From: an uncultured Caulobacter sp.
GTDB lineage: Bacteria > Pseudomonadota > Alphaproteobacteria > Caulobacterales > Caulobacteraceae
Assembly (NCBI GenBank): GCA_913776195.1
Contig: CAJYMH010000014.1
Span: forward strand, 1-64,000
Direction: 5' to 3'
Length of the DNA: 64,000 nt
The stretch's first letter is position 1, and every line of letters begins with the position of its first letter. Positions 8,232 through 18,059 of this stretch are shown one piece after another. Below the pieces are notes generated by a model. That model saw only the letters and a list, made by a program, of their open reading frames with translations. It was not told the origin of the DNA and made no database searches. A program made the position numbers and the translations under genes.

Positions 8232-10187
8232 ATGAACCGACTGATCCATTCCGTTTCCGCCGCCGCGCTGCTGTTCGCGGCCGCGCCCGCCCTGGCCGAG
8301 CAGATCGCACCAGAGGCCGACGTCGCCGGCCGCGCCGGGACCAACGCCGCCGCCATCGACCAGATCGTGGTGACCGCCACCCGCTCGCCGCAGAGGGCCG
8401 AGAAGATCGGCTCCACCGTCACCGTGCTGGATGAAGAGTACATCGAGGACAGCCAGCGTCTGGCCGTGGTCGATATTCTGCAGGAGGCGCCAGGCGTCAC
8501 CTTCGTCCGCAATGGCGGTCCGGGCACGACCACAAGCGTTTTCATCCGGGGGGCGGAAAGCCAGCACACGGTCGCCATTATTGACGGGGTGAAGCTCAAC
8601 GATCCTTCCTCCACCCAAGGCGGCTTCAACTTCGGCAACCTGCTGATCGGCGACGTCTCGCGCATCGAGATCCTGCGCGGCGCCCAATCGACCCTGTGGG
8701 GCAGCCAGGCCATCGGCGGCGTGGTCAATATTGTGACCCGCGAGCCGTCCAAGCCTTTCGAAGCCTCGGCCGATGTCGAAGGCGGGGCACGAGACACCGC
8801 CTCGGTGCGTGGCGGCCTGGGCGGGGCCGGGGAGCGGCTCAGCTGGCGCGTGGCTGGCAGCTACTTCACCACCGACGGCTTCTCGGCCTACGCCACGGGC
8901 AAGGAAGCCGACGGCTATCAGAACACCGGCCTGTCGGGTCGCGCCCGCCTTAAGATCACTGAGAGCGTCTCCGCCGAGGTCCGCTCCGTCTGGTCCAAGG
9001 GCAAGAACGACTTCGACGCCTTCAACGGCGATTCCGCCGAGTTTGCTCGCACCGAAGAACTGGTGGTCTACACCGGCCTGAACCTGGCCCTGGTGGAAGG
9101 CCGCCTCCAGAACCGCCTGGCCTTCGCCTATACCGATACCGATCGCGAGAATCTGAACCCCAGCCGCCCGGTCCAGCCGCTGACCTTCGACGCCGCCGGC
9201 AAGAACAAGCGCTGGGAATATCAGGGTGTCTTCGCGATCACCGAAGGCTTCAACGTCGTGTTCGGGGCGGAGACCGAGAACTCGCGCATGCGGACGCGCT
9301 CGCCGTCGGCGACCAACGGCAATCCGCCTTTCGTGCGCGGGAAGGCCGGCCTCGACAGCGTCTATGTCCAGCTGCAGGGCGAGGTCGCGCCGGGCCTGAC
9401 CCTGACCGGTGGTCTGCGCTACGACAGCCACGAGACCTATGGCGACAAGACCTTGGGCTCCGCCGCCGCCGCTTGGGCCCTGAACGAGGGCGACACGATC
9501 TTGCGCGCCAGCTTCGGCCAGGGCTTCCGGGCCCCGGGCCTTTACGAGCTTTACAGCGAATACGGCAACCTCGACCTGAGCCCGGAGTCGTTCGACGCCT
9601 GGGACGCTGGGATCGAGCAGAAGCTGCTGGGCGGGGCCGCCACTGTGTCGGCCACCTACTTCCACCGCGAGGCGGACAACGAAATCCGCTACAACGGCTG
9701 CTCCACCGGCACGACCGACGCCATGTGTTTTGTGGGCGGGCTCCAGCGCTTCGGCTACTACAAGAATGTTCTGAAGACCGAGGCGCAAGGCGTTGAACTT
9801 GCTGGCCGTCTATCGATCAGCGAGCGCCTGACCCTGAACGGCAACTACACCTGGACCGACGCCGAAAACCGCTCCGGCGGGGCCGCCGGCAAGCAGCTGG
9901 TCCGCCGTCCGGAGAACCAGGGCTTCGCCTCGGCGACCTATTTGTGGCCCATCGGCCTGTCGACCACGGCGGCCGTTCGCTACGTCGGCAAGACCTATAA
10001 CAACGACGCCAACACCCAGGTGGTGAAGAGCTACACCGTCGTTGACCTCCGCGCCTCCTATCCGATCAACGAGACCTTCGAGGTCTTCGGTCGGGTCGAG
10101 AACACCTTTGACGAGGACTATCAGACCGTCCTCAACTACGGCGCGCCGGGACGCGGCGCCTTCGCCGGCGTTCGCGCGCGCTTCTAG
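8232..10187 (+). CDS. btuB: TonB-dependent vitamin B12 outer-membrane receptor
   Basis: A 651-residue outer-membrane receptor. It has a signal peptide ending at ALAEQ, a TonB box IDQIVVTATR at about residues 37-48, a plug domain to about residue 175 (IRGAESQHTVAIIDGVKLND, LRGAQSTLWGS), and a long beta-barrel ending in the aromatic C-terminal signal VRARF. BtuB-type identity comes from the plug pattern and above all from the cobalamin riboswitch upstream and the B12 uptake genes downstream. It should import cobalamin or cobinamide with energy from TonB. Its TAG stop is embedded in the ribosome site (TAGGAG) of the next gene. Confidence 0.93.
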   Translation: MNRLIHSVSAAALLFAAAPALAEQIAPEADVAGRAGTNAAAIDQIVVTATRSPQRAEKIGSTVTVLDEEYIEDSQRLAVVDILQEAPGVTFVRNGGPGTTTSVFIRGAESQHTVAIIDGVKLNDPSSTQGGFNFGNLLIGDVSRIEILRGAQSTLWGSQAIGGVVNIVTREPSKPFEASADVEGGARDTASVRGGLGGAGERLSWRVAGSYFTTDGFSAYATGKEADGYQNTGLSGRARLKITESVSAEVRSVWSKGKNDFDAFNGDSAEFARTEELVVYTGLNLALVEGRLQNRLAFAYTDTDRENLNPSRPVQPLTFDAAGKNKRWEYQGVFAITEGFNVVFGAETENSRMRTRSPSATNGNPPFVRGKAGLDSVYVQLQGEVAPGLTLTGGLRYDSHETYGDKTLGSAAAAWALNEGDTILRASFGQGFRAPGLYELYSEYGNLDLSPESFDAWDAGIEQKLLGGAATVSATYFHREADNEIRYNGCSTGTTDAMCFVGGLQRFGYYKNVLKTEAQGVELAGRLSISERLTLNGNYTWTDAENRSGGAAGKQLVRRPENQGFASATYLWPIGLSTTAAVRYVGKTYNNDANTQVVKSYTVVDLRASYPINETFEVFGRVENTFDEDYQTVLNYGAPGRGAFAGVRARF

Positions 10188-10197
10188 GAGACGATCG

Positions 10198-11184
10198 GTG
10201 ATCCACGGCTTCAGCCGACATGGCGGAAGGCTGGCCCAGGCGCGGGCCGCCTATCCGCATGCGCCGGGGCCGTGGATCGACCTTTCGACCGGGATCAATC
10301 CGCATCCGTGGACGGGGCGGCGGGCGATGTCCGCCGACCTGTCCCGCCTGCCGGACCCCGAGGTGGTGAGGGCGCTGGAGGCTTCCGCCGCCGGCGCCTT
10401 CGGCCTGTTGGACGCGAGCCGCATCGCGGCGGTGGCGGGGGCCGAGACCGGCCTGCGCCTCTTGCCGATCCTCACAGCGGCCCGCAGCGTCGCCATCGTC
10501 GGCCCGACCTACAGCGGCCACGCCGAGGCCTGGATGGCGGCCGGCGCGCAGGTGATCGAGGCGTCGCCGGGCGCGATCCCCGATGCTGACGCCGTAGTCA
10601 TCGTTAATCCAAACAATCCTGATGGATCAACTGCTTCCATAGATATGTTGATGGGTATTCTGGACCGCCAGACCGCCCGTGGCGGGTGGCTGATCGCCGA
10701 CGAGTCCTTCATCGAGACCATGCCCGATCTCAGCATCGCGGCGCGGGCAGGGGAGCGTCTCGTGGTCCTCCGTTCGTTCGGAAAGTTCTACGGCCTGCCG
10801 GGCGTTCGCCTGGGCTTTGTTCTCGGTGACGCCGAACTCATCGCTCGCCTGAAGCAGCTCACTGGCGACTGGCCGGTCAGCGCCGAGGCTATCGCCGCCG
10901 GCGCCGCTTATGACGACCGCGAATGGTCCGCCGACATGCGCGCCAAGCTGGCCCGCGACGTCCGGCGGCTGGATCGCCTCCTGACCGATGCGGGCCTTGT
11001 GGTGATCGGCGGCACGGACCTGTTTAGGCTGGCCGCCACGCCCAAGGCTGACCGCCTGTTCGACCATCTTTGCCGCGCCGGCATCCTGACCCGGCCCTTC
11101 GCCGACGCGCCGGATCAGCTGCGGTTCGGAATTCCGCCCCTGGGGGCCTGGAAGCGTCTTGAGCAGGCGCTGGAGGCGGCATGA
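10198..11184 (+). CDS. cobC: Threonine-phosphate decarboxylase-like PLP enzyme of B12 synthesis
   Basis: The chosen GTG start, seven bases after AGGAG, gives a 328-residue fold-type I aminotransferase-like protein beginning VIHGFSRHGG. LSTGINP is the N-terminal hallmark of CobC/CobD proteins. Asn/Asp contacts for the cofactor are at VNPNNPDG, and the PLP lysine is in SFGKFYGLPG. It supplies the aminopropanol arm, or its phosphate, used by CbiB to close the nucleotide loop. A longer reading frame from 10042 lies inside btuB and is unlikely. It is coupled to btuF by an ATGA overlap. Confidence 0.9.
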   Translation: MIHGFSRHGGRLAQARAAYPHAPGPWIDLSTGINPHPWTGRRAMSADLSRLPDPEVVRALEASAAGAFGLLDASRIAAVAGAETGLRLLPILTAARSVAIVGPTYSGHAEAWMAAGAQVIEASPGAIPDADAVVIVNPNNPDGSTASIDMLMGILDRQTARGGWLIADESFIETMPDLSIAARAGERLVVLRSFGKFYGLPGVRLGFVLGDAELIARLKQLTGDWPVSAEAIAAGAAYDDREWSADMRAKLARDVRRLDRLLTDAGLVVIGGTDLFRLAATPKADRLFDHLCRAGILTRPFADAPDQLRFGIPPLGAWKRLEQALEAA

Positions 11185-12032
11185 GCGACCTGACCCGCAG
11201 AGCGGCTGTCACGGGCCTGGTCGTCGGGGCCGCATCGCCGGCCTTGGCGGCCGGCGTGCCGCGTCGCATCGTCTCCATGAACGCCTGCCTGGACACCGTG
11301 CTGGTGCGGGTGGCTGACCGCGGCCAGATCGCCGCCCTCAGTCACTACGCCCGCGATCCCCACGGCTCGACCATCGTCGATATCGCTCGCACGCTGCCCT
11401 TCACCTACGAGACGGCTGAGGAGGTGGTCTATCTCAACCCCGACCTCGTCATATCCAGCGCCCACTCCTCACTCGCCACACGCAATGCGCTCAAGCGCAT
11501 GGGCGTGCGTCAGGAGAGGTTCAGCGTTCCCGACAGCTTGGCGGAAAGCCAGGATCAAATCCGAGCGGTGGCCGCACTCGTCGGTCATCCCGCGCGGGGT
11601 GAAGCTCTCATCGCCCGCATACAGTTGGCCATCCAGGCGGCGCGTCCACGCCCGGGTCAGCCGCGCCTGAGCGCTGTGGTCTTCGAGCCGAACGGCCTCG
11701 CCGCCGGCGGCGGCACCCTGGTCAGCGAGATGATGGAACTCTGCGGCTTCGACAACGTCGCCGGCCGTTATGGCCTGAAGAAGTGGGGCAACATCGCCCT
11801 GGAGCCCCTGGTCGCGGACCCGCCGCAGGTCCTGTTGGCCGGCGAGAGCGCGCCGGGCGCGCCGACGTGGGCCGAGCGTGTCGTTAGTCACCCGGCGCTG
11901 CGTCGCGCCAGCGGCCGCATGCATCGCGCCGTCTTCCCGCAACGCCTGCTCTATTGCGGCGGCCCCGTCCTGATCCAAACCGTCTCCGTTCTGGCCAAGG
12001 CCCGCGAAGACGCTCTGCGGAAATTCACATGA
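11181..12032 (+). CDS. btuF: Periplasmic cobalamin-binding protein of the BtuFCD transporter
   Basis: A 283-residue class III substrate-binding protein with a Tat-like leader (LTRRAAVTGLVVGAASPALA) and no lipobox cysteine, so a soluble periplasmic protein is expected. PRRIVSMNACLDTVLVR and YLNPDLVISSAHSS are typical of the Fe-siderophore/B12 binding family. The B12 assignment rests on position: after btuB and cobC, and overlapping btuC by ATGA. It should hand cobalamin to the permease below. Confidence 0.88.
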   Translation: MSDLTRRAAVTGLVVGAASPALAAGVPRRIVSMNACLDTVLVRVADRGQIAALSHYARDPHGSTIVDIARTLPFTYETAEEVVYLNPDLVISSAHSSLATRNALKRMGVRQERFSVPDSLAESQDQIRAVAALVGHPARGEALIARIQLAIQAARPRPGQPRLSAVVFEPNGLAAGGGTLVSEMMELCGFDNVAGRYGLKKWGNIALEPLVADPPQVLLAGESAPGAPTWAERVVSHPALRRASGRMHRAVFPQRLLYCGGPVLIQTVSVLAKAREDALRKFT

Positions 12033-13015
12033 CCCTTAAGCAGCCCATCGCGCGGCTCTACGCGGGGCTGGGGATCACGCTTGTGGTCCTCTTCGTCGCC
12101 AGTCTGTTCGCGGGAAAGGTATGGGTGCCGTGGAGCGCCTTTGTCGATCATGCGGACCCGCGCTGGCCGATCATCTTCGACCTGCGTTTGCCGCGCAGCA
12201 TCCTGGGCGTGGCGGTCGGCGCCGCCCTGGGCGCCTGCGGCGCGGCGCTGCAAGGTTATACACGCAATCCGCTGGCGGACCCTGGCGTGCTGGGCATCTC
12301 GTCGGTGGCGTCGTTGGGCGCGGTCATCACGCTCTATTTCGGTCTGGCCGAGGCCTCCGCCTGGCTGTTGCCGCTTGGCGCGATGATCGGCGCGGTGATC
12401 GGTGTGCTGATCCTTCTGGCTCTCGCTGGAGCGACCTCCAGTGTCGTGACCTTCATTCTCGCCGGATCGATCCTGCAGATCATCGCCACGGCGGGCGTCT
12501 CCATGGCCCTGTCCCTGGCCCCCAACCCGTGGGCGGTGAACGAGATTGTCAATTGGCTGCTTGGCTCCTTGTCCGACCGCAGCATCGAAGAGGTCCAGTT
12601 CGCACTTCCTTTCATCGCCGCTGGCCTCGTGGTGCTGATGACCCTGACACGAAGCCTGGACGCCCTGACCTTGGGCGAGACCGGCGCCCGCTCCTTGGGC
12701 GTGAACATCGACCGCAGCCGCCTGTTGCTGGCGCTCGGCGTAGGGCTGGCCGTAGGCGCGAGCACGGCGGTGACCGGCATGATCGGGTTTGTAGGCCTCG
12801 TGGTGCCGCACCTACTGCGTCCTTTCGTGGCCTCGAGGCCCGGCGCATTGGTCTTGCCCAGCGCCATAGGTGGGGCCGTGATCGTCCTGGCGGCCGACAT
12901 CTTGGTGCGCCTTACGCCCGCAGCGGCCGAGGTGAAGCTGGGTGTCGCCATGGCTGCCATAGGTGGGCCGTTCTTCCTCGCCTTGCTCATTCGCCTGCGC
13001 CGGAGGATCGCATGA
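12029..13015 (+). CDS. btuC: Cobalamin ABC transporter permease (FecCD family)
   Basis: Starting at the ATG that overlaps the btuF stop (ATGA), the product is 328 residues with about ten hydrophobic segments. Family markers are FDLRLPRSILGVAVGAALG, GYTRNPLADPGVLGIS and GMIGFVGLVVPHLLR, the last being the ATPase-contact loop. It forms the inner-membrane channel with BtuD. A longer antisense frame covers this gene but has no family features. It overlaps btuD by ATGA. Confidence 0.93.
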   Translation: MTLKQPIARLYAGLGITLVVLFVASLFAGKVWVPWSAFVDHADPRWPIIFDLRLPRSILGVAVGAALGACGAALQGYTRNPLADPGVLGISSVASLGAVITLYFGLAEASAWLLPLGAMIGAVIGVLILLALAGATSSVVTFILAGSILQIIATAGVSMALSLAPNPWAVNEIVNWLLGSLSDRSIEEVQFALPFIAAGLVVLMTLTRSLDALTLGETGARSLGVNIDRSRLLLALGVGLAVGASTAVTGMIGFVGLVVPHLLRPFVASRPGALVLPSAIGGAVIVLAADILVRLTPAAAEVKLGVAMAAIGGPFFLALLIRLRRRIA

Positions 13016-13788
13016 CTCCGCAGCTCGGCTTCTCCGATATCCATGTGCGCCTCGGCGACAAATCCGTTCTGGAAGGCGTCTCGGCCGATTTGCGCCCTGG
13101 CGAGGTGACCGCCATCGTCGGCCCCAACGGCGCCGGCAAGTCGACCCTGCTGGCCTGCCTTGCAGGCCTGCGCAAACCCGACAGGGGGCTCGCGCGTCTG
13201 AACGGCGTCGGCGTGCTGGAACTCGCCGCTCGTCATCGCGGCCAGCGGATAGGCTTCCTGCCTCAATCGCCGGAGATCGGCTGGGCGGTCGAGGCGCGCA
13301 CCCTGATCGGCCTCGGCCGCATTCCATTCTCCGGCGCCTGGGGCCTGACCGATGAAGACCAGGCGGCCGTCGATCGCGCCATGGCCAAGGCCGATGTGAC
13401 CGACTTCGCCGCGCGAACCGTCACCACCCTGTCGGGCGGCGAGCTGGCCCGCGTGCTGATCGCCCGCGCCCTGGCGGGTGAACCGGAATGGCTGCTGGCC
13501 GACGAGCCGCTGGCCGGCCTCGATCCCGGCCACCAGCTCGACGCCGCCGCCTTGTTCCGCACCCTGGCGGGTGAGGGGAAGGGCGTCGTCGTCACCCTGC
13601 ACGACCTCCCCATGGCCATGAGGCTGGCCGACCGGGTCATCGTCCTGGCGAAAGGCCAGATTCTGGCCGACGGCCCGCCTGTAGAGGCTCTGGCCCCCAC
13701 GATCCTCTCCGCCGCCTACGGCGTGACCGCACGCTTCGCCAAGGGGGATCACGGCCCGCTGATCGAGATCATCGGCCGCCATGGTTGA
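13012..13788 (+). CDS. btuD: Cobalamin ABC transporter ATP-binding protein
   Basis: The ATG overlapping the btuC stop yields 258 residues, the expected size. Walker A is GPNGAGKST, the Q-loop is LPQSPE, the ABC signature is LSGGELARV, Walker B is WLLADEPLAGLD, and the switch histidine is TLHDL. It powers import through BtuC. The last 8 bp overlap the start of cbiB, so uptake and assembly genes are translated as one chain. Confidence 0.94.
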   Translation: MTPQLGFSDIHVRLGDKSVLEGVSADLRPGEVTAIVGPNGAGKSTLLACLAGLRKPDRGLARLNGVGVLELAARHRGQRIGFLPQSPEIGWAVEARTLIGLGRIPFSGAWGLTDEDQAAVDRAMAKADVTDFAARTVTTLSGGELARVLIARALAGEPEWLLADEPLAGLDPGHQLDAAALFRTLAGEGKGVVVTLHDLPMAMRLADRVIVLAKGQILADGPPVEALAPTILSAAYGVTARFAKGDHGPLIEIIGRHG

Positions 13789-14710
13789 CCCGCTGCTGGT
13801 CCTCGGCGCGGCCGTCGTCGAGGGGCTCGTCGGCTATCCGGACCGGCTGCACAAAAACCTGCCGCACCCCGTCGTCTGGCTGGGCGCGGGCATCGCCTGG
13901 TGCGAGCGGCGATGGAACGATCCCGCGCGGCCAGAGCCGCAACGTCGGCTTTTGGGCGTGGGGACCATCATGCTCGTGACGGCCGCGGCCGCTCTGACCG
14001 GCGGTCTGCTGCATGGCCTGTTGGGCGAGAACCACCTCGGCGTTCTGATCTTGATGGTCCTGGGCTCGCTCGGCCTGGCCGCGCGTAGCCTGTACGACCA
14101 TGTTTCCGCTGTCGCGAAAGGGTCCGACCTCGACGCGGCCCGTCTCGCAGTGGGCCGCATCGTCGGCCGCGACACCGATGCGCTGGACGAGTCCGGCGTC
14201 GCCGCCGCGGCGCTGGAAAGCCTGGCCGAAAGCTTCTGCGATGGCGTGGTGGCGCCGATCTTCTGGTTCTTGATCGGCGGCCTGGGCGGCCTGTTCGCCT
14301 ACAAGGCGGTCAACACCGCCGACAGCATGATCGGCCACCGAGAAGAACGCTGGCGCGCCTTCGGCTGGGCCGCCGCGCGCACCGACGACGTCATGAACTG
14401 GATTCCCGCTCGCATCGCCGGCGCCTTCGTCGCCCTGGCGGCCGGAGGCGGCTGGAACACCATGCTGCGCGACGCCAGAAAGCATGCCTCGCCCAACGCA
14501 GGTTGGCCCGAGGCTGCTATGGCCGGGGGCCTGGGCGTCAAGCTCGGCGGCCCCGTCGCATATGATGGGATGTTTCATGAGCGGCCGGCCTTCGGCGACG
14601 GCCCCGCGCCCGCCATGGCCGACCTGAAACGCGGGCTTGGCGTCTACCTGCGCGCCTGTGCGATCCTGGCGGCGATGTTGCTGGTCGGAGGCCTCGCTTG
14701 GCCGCGTTGA
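13781..14710 (+). CDS. cbiB: Adenosylcobinamide-phosphate synthase
   Basis: The 309-residue membrane protein has the CbiB/CobD family blocks: [14 protein letters not shown] near the N-terminus, [18 protein letters not shown], and [24 protein letters not shown]. It joins adenosylcobyric acid to (R)-1-aminopropanol or its phosphate, using the product related to the CobC reaction two steps upstream. It starts inside the last codons of btuD and ends overlapping the cobQ start region. Confidence 0.93.
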   Translation: MVDPLLVLGAAVVEGLVGYPDRLHKNLPHPVVWLGAGIAWCERRWNDPARPEPQRRLLGVGTIMLVTAAAALTGGLLHGLLGENHLGVLILMVLGSLGLAARSLYDHVSAVAKGSDLDAARLAVGRIVGRDTDALDESGVAAAALESLAESFCDGVVAPIFWFLIGGLGGLFAYKAVNTADSMIGHREERWRAFGWAAARTDDVMNWIPARIAGAFVALAAGGGWNTMLRDARKHASPNAGWPEAAMAGGLGVKLGGPVAYDGMFHERPAFGDGPAPAMADLKRGLGVYLRACAILAAMLLVGGLAWPR

Positions 14711-16167
14711 TGATCCAGGGTTGCGGCTCGGACGTGGGGAAGTCGGTGCTGGTCGCCGGCCTTTGCCGCCTGTTCGCCAATCGCGGCCTGACGGTGCGGC
14801 CGTTCAAGCCGCAGAACATGTCCAACAACGCCGCCGTAACCGCCGACGGGGGCGAGATCGGTCGCGCTCAGGCCCTACAGGCTATCGCCTGCCGCACGCC
14901 CCTGACAGTCCATATGAACCCGGTTCTCCTGAAGCCGCAGAGCGACGTCGGCGCCCAGGTCATTGTGCGCGGCAAGATCGCCGGGAACTGGCAGGCGAGG
15001 GGCTATCAGGACAAGAAGGCCGCCCTGCTGGGCGTAGTCCTCGACAGCTTTCGCCAGTTGGAGGCCGAAGCCGATCTGGTCATCGTCGAGGGGGCGGGCA
15101 GCCCGGCGGAGATCAACCTGCGCGCCAACGACATCGCCAACATGGGCTTCGCTATCGCCGCCGACGTGCCGGTGGTCCTGATCGGCGACATCGACCGGGG
15201 CCATGTGATCGCCGCCCTGGTCGGCGCTCACGCCGTGCTCGACGAGGCGGATCGCGCCATGATTCGGGGCTTCGTCATCAACAAGTTCCGGGGCGATCCG
15301 ACCCTATTCCAGGACGGCCGGTCGGAAATCGTCGCCCGCACGGGCTGGCCCGACCTCGGCATGGCGCCCTGGTTCGCGGCGGCCCGGTCCTTGCCAGCCG
15401 AGGACGCCGTGATCCTGGATCGTGCGGCGGCCGGGAAGGGCGGCAGGGTGCGGATCGTCGTTCCCATGCTCTCGCGCATCGCCAACTTCGACGACTTCGA
15501 TCCCCTGCGGACCGAGCCGTCCGTGGACTTCGCCTTCGTGCCGCCGGGGACGCCTCTGCCGGGCGACGCCGATCTCGTCATCCTGCCGGGCGCCAAGGCG
15601 ACCCTGGCGGATCTAGCGTTCCTTCGCGCCCAGGGATGGGACATCGACCTGGCGGCTCATGTCCGCCGGGGCGGGCGGGTGCTGGGCGTCTGCGGCGGCT
15701 TCCAGATGCTGGGGCGAAGGATATCCGACCCCCACGGGATCGAAGGGCCCGCGGGTGAGGCCGACGGGCTGGGACTGCTGGACGTCGAGACCATCCTGAC
15801 CGGAGATAAGGTCCTGCGTCCCGTGACCGGCCGCTTCGCCGACGGCGGCGCTCCGTTCGAGGGCTACGAGATGCACGTGGGCCGCACAGATGGCCCCGGC
15901 CTGCAGCGGCCTCTGCTGATCTTCGACGACGGTGCGGGGGAAGGAGCGGTCAGCGCCGATGGCCGTGTGGCCGGAGCCTATGTGCATGGCCTGTTCAATT
16001 CGGGTCTGGCCCGGACCGCCTTCCTGGCGCAGCTTGGCGCCGGTTCGACCGGGACGGATCAGGCCGCCCTGGTCGATGAGGCCCTGGACGAAATCGCCCG
16101 GGTGCTGGACCGCTCGCTCGATATCACCGCCCTGGCCCGGCTGGCTGGCCTCAAGGATCACTCATGA
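14698..16167 (+). CDS. cobQ: Cobyric acid synthase (glutamine-dependent amidotransferase)
   Basis: CobQ/CbiP amidates the corrin side chains b, d, e and g using glutamine. The N-terminal synthetase part shows [22 protein letters not shown] and [14 protein letters not shown]. The C-terminal class I glutaminase shows the nucleophile Cys in [12 protein letters not shown] and the His in YVHGLFN. I use the TTG at 14698 (489 residues) because it restores the usual MxxAxMIQG beta strand. An ATG at 14710, sharing its A with the cbiB stop (TGATG), is the alternative. It overlaps cobT by ATGA. Confidence 0.93.
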   Translation: MAALMIQGCGSDVGKSVLVAGLCRLFANRGLTVRPFKPQNMSNNAAVTADGGEIGRAQALQAIACRTPLTVHMNPVLLKPQSDVGAQVIVRGKIAGNWQARGYQDKKAALLGVVLDSFRQLEAEADLVIVEGAGSPAEINLRANDIANMGFAIAADVPVVLIGDIDRGHVIAALVGAHAVLDEADRAMIRGFVINKFRGDPTLFQDGRSEIVARTGWPDLGMAPWFAAARSLPAEDAVILDRAAAGKGGRVRIVVPMLSRIANFDDFDPLRTEPSVDFAFVPPGTPLPGDADLVILPGAKATLADLAFLRAQGWDIDLAAHVRRGGRVLGVCGGFQMLGRRISDPHGIEGPAGEADGLGLLDVETILTGDKVLRPVTGRFADGGAPFEGYEMHVGRTDGPGLQRPLLIFDDGAGEGAVSADGRVAGAYVHGLFNSGLARTAFLAQLGAGSTGTDQAALVDEALDEIARVLDRSLDITALARLAGLKDHS

Positions 16168-17186
16168 CCATCGCTCCCCTCGACCTGTCGCGCGAAGCCG
16201 AGTTCCGCGCCCTGATCGACGGCAAGGCCAAGCCGCAAGGATCACTGGGCCGGATCGAGGACCTGGCCGTCCAGCTCGCCCTGATCGCCGACCGGCCGGA
16301 CCCGGAGGGCGAGTACGCCCTGCTGCTGGTCTTCGCCGGGGATCACGGCCTGACCGAATCTGGTGTCTCTGCCTATCCGTCGGCGGTGACCACGGCCATG
16401 GTCGCAACCTTCCTCGCGGACCGGGCCAGCGCCAGCGCGTTCGCCCGCGCCGCCGGAGCGAAGGTGCGCGTGGTCGACGCCGGGGTGGCCAGCGACCTGC
16501 CGGCGCACGAACGCCTCATCGACGCCAAGGTCCGCAAAGGCACGCGCAACGCCGCTCTCGAGCCCGCCCTGACGCAGGACGAAGTCCAACTCGCCCTGGA
16601 CCGAGGCGCCCAGATCGCCCGTGACGTGGCGGCCCAGGGCTTCGACATCCTGATGCTGGGTGAGATGGGTATCGGCAACACCGCCTCGGCCGCCCTGATC
16701 ATGCATCGCCTGGCTCCCGCGCCGCTCGACGCCTGCATCGGCCAGGGGACGGGCCATACGCCCGAGGGCATGGCCCGCAAGCGCGCCGCCATCCAGCAGG
16801 CCGCCGACCGTTCCGACGCCACCGCGCCGCTCGATGTCCTGGCTCAATTCGGTGGGCTGGAGATCGTGATGATGGCCGGCGCCATTCTCGGCGCGGCGCA
16901 GGTGCGGCGGCCCGTGGTGATCGACGGCTTCATCTGCACGGCGGCGGCCCTGGCGGCGGCGAGGATTGAGCCCGCCGTACGCGACTATCTGATCTTCGCC
17001 CACCGTTCGGCAGAGCATGGTCATACCCTGATGCTGGAGGTTTTGCATGCGCGTCCGCTGCTGGACCTGGAGATGCGCCTGGGCGAGGGGACCGGCGGCC
17101 TGCTGGCCCTGCCGGTGATCCGTGCGGCCGCCCGGCTGCTGACCGACGTGGCCAGCCTGGACGACGTGATGGCGGGGCGGCTCTAG
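16164..17186 (+). CDS. cobT: Nicotinate-nucleotide:dimethylbenzimidazole phosphoribosyltransferase
   Basis: A 340-residue enzyme that makes alpha-ribazole phosphate, the lower-ligand precursor of B12. The N-terminal [15 protein letters not shown], the central [15 protein letters not shown] and the C-terminal RLGEGTGG (with the catalytic Glu) are typical. Length matches the family. Called CobU in the aerobic-pathway nomenclature. It is coupled to cobQ by ATGA, and its stop lies three bases before cobS. No BluB for making the benzimidazole is visible in the window. Confidence 0.94.
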   Translation: MTIAPLDLSREAEFRALIDGKAKPQGSLGRIEDLAVQLALIADRPDPEGEYALLLVFAGDHGLTESGVSAYPSAVTTAMVATFLADRASASAFARAAGAKVRVVDAGVASDLPAHERLIDAKVRKGTRNAALEPALTQDEVQLALDRGAQIARDVAAQGFDILMLGEMGIGNTASAALIMHRLAPAPLDACIGQGTGHTPEGMARKRAAIQQAADRSDATAPLDVLAQFGGLEIVMMAGAILGAAQVRRPVVIDGFICTAAALAAARIEPAVRDYLIFAHRSAEHGHTLMLEVLHARPLLDLEMRLGEGTGGLLALPVIRAAARLLTDVASLDDVMAGRL

Positions 17187-17189
17187 AGG

Positions 17190-17942
17190 ATGCGCCGGCA
17201 GGTCGAACTGTTCTTCTGCGCGGTGCAGTTTCTGACCCGTCTGCCGACGCCCGCCTTGTCGCGCTTCGAACCCGACTGGACGACGCGCAGCGCCCGCTGG
17301 TTCTCTCTGGTAGGGCAACTGGTGGGCGGAATAGCCGCCCTGGTCCTGCTTGGGGCGGCCAACCTCTGGAACAACTGGATCGCCGCTCTGCTGGCGGTCG
17401 CGGCGGGGGTTGTGGTCACCGGCGCTTTTCATGAGGACGGCCTGGCCGACACCGCTGACGGCCTGGGCGGCGGCCAGACGTCGGAGCGCCGGCTGGAGAT
17501 CATGAAGGACAGTCGGGTGGGGACCTACGGCGTTCTCGCCTTGGTTCTCGTACTCGGCCTGAAGATCGCGGCCCTGGCCTCTCTGAGCCCAGCCGCCGCC
17601 GCCATCGCTCTGCTGGCCGCGCACGGGGCAGGGCGGGCCGCCGCCGTCCTCGTCATGCGCCTGTCGCCCTATGCCGGCGACGCCCTGGCCGCCAAGTGGA
17701 AGCCGGTCCCCGACGGCGCGCGCTGGGGCGAGGTGGTGCTGGCGCTAGCTGTCGCCGTGTGGCCGCTATTGCTGCTGCCAACCCTCAATGTCGCCGTTGG
17801 CCTGGTCCTCGGTGGCGTCCTGGCGACGATCGTCGTCCTGCTCGCCCGTCGCCTGATCGGCGGCCACACCGGCGACGTCCTCGGCGCCGTGGAGCAGATG
17901 TTCGAGCTGGGCTTTCTGCTGGGCCTCGCCGCCGTCGTCTGA
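17190..17942 (+). CDS. cobS: Adenosylcobinamide-GDP ribazoletransferase (cobalamin synthase)
   Basis: The 250-residue polytopic membrane enzyme joins adenosyl-GDP-cobinamide (from CobU) to alpha-ribazole (from the CobT product), the last assembly step. The signature FHEDGLADTADGLGGG and RLEIMKDSRVGTYG, with its Asp-rich metal site, is diagnostic. It is the last gene of the riboswitch-led run. The next gene starts 117 bp downstream with an unrelated function, so the operon probably ends here. Confidence 0.93.
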   Translation: MRRQVELFFCAVQFLTRLPTPALSRFEPDWTTRSARWFSLVGQLVGGIAALVLLGAANLWNNWIAALLAVAAGVVVTGAFHEDGLADTADGLGGGQTSERRLEIMKDSRVGTYGVLALVLVLGLKIAALASLSPAAAAIALLAAHGAGRAAAVLVMRLSPYAGDALAAKWKPVPDGARWGEVVLALAVAVWPLLLLPTLNVAVGLVLGGVLATIVVLLARRLIGGHTGDVLGAVEQMFELGFLLGLAAVV

Positions 17943-18059
17943 GCGCCATGACCGGACACGTCATCGCGGCCCAGATATTCTCCTGCCATCCTGGTGACGA
18001 CTGCTGCCACTTTCTGGCGCGGAACCAGCGTAGACTGCGTTGAAACCTGGAGACAAGCG

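Noticed and set aside
8214-9788. 524-codon minus-strand frame opposite btuB
   Set aside because: Shadow of the receptor gene; no recognisable motif.
12334-13782. Long open frame (482 codons) on the minus strand opposite btuC/btuD
   Set aside because: It is a high-GC shadow: amino-acid composition is low-complexity and both btuC and btuD on the plus strand have full family motifs.
16242-17624. Long minus-strand open frame opposite cobT/cobS
   Set aside because: It spans two well-recognised genes and shows no domain; typical antisense frame in GC-rich DNA.
18021-18040. GGAAC ... CGTT upstream of the fusion as an EcfG-type stress promoter
   Set aside because: The spacer is only 12 bp, too short for the usual 16-17.
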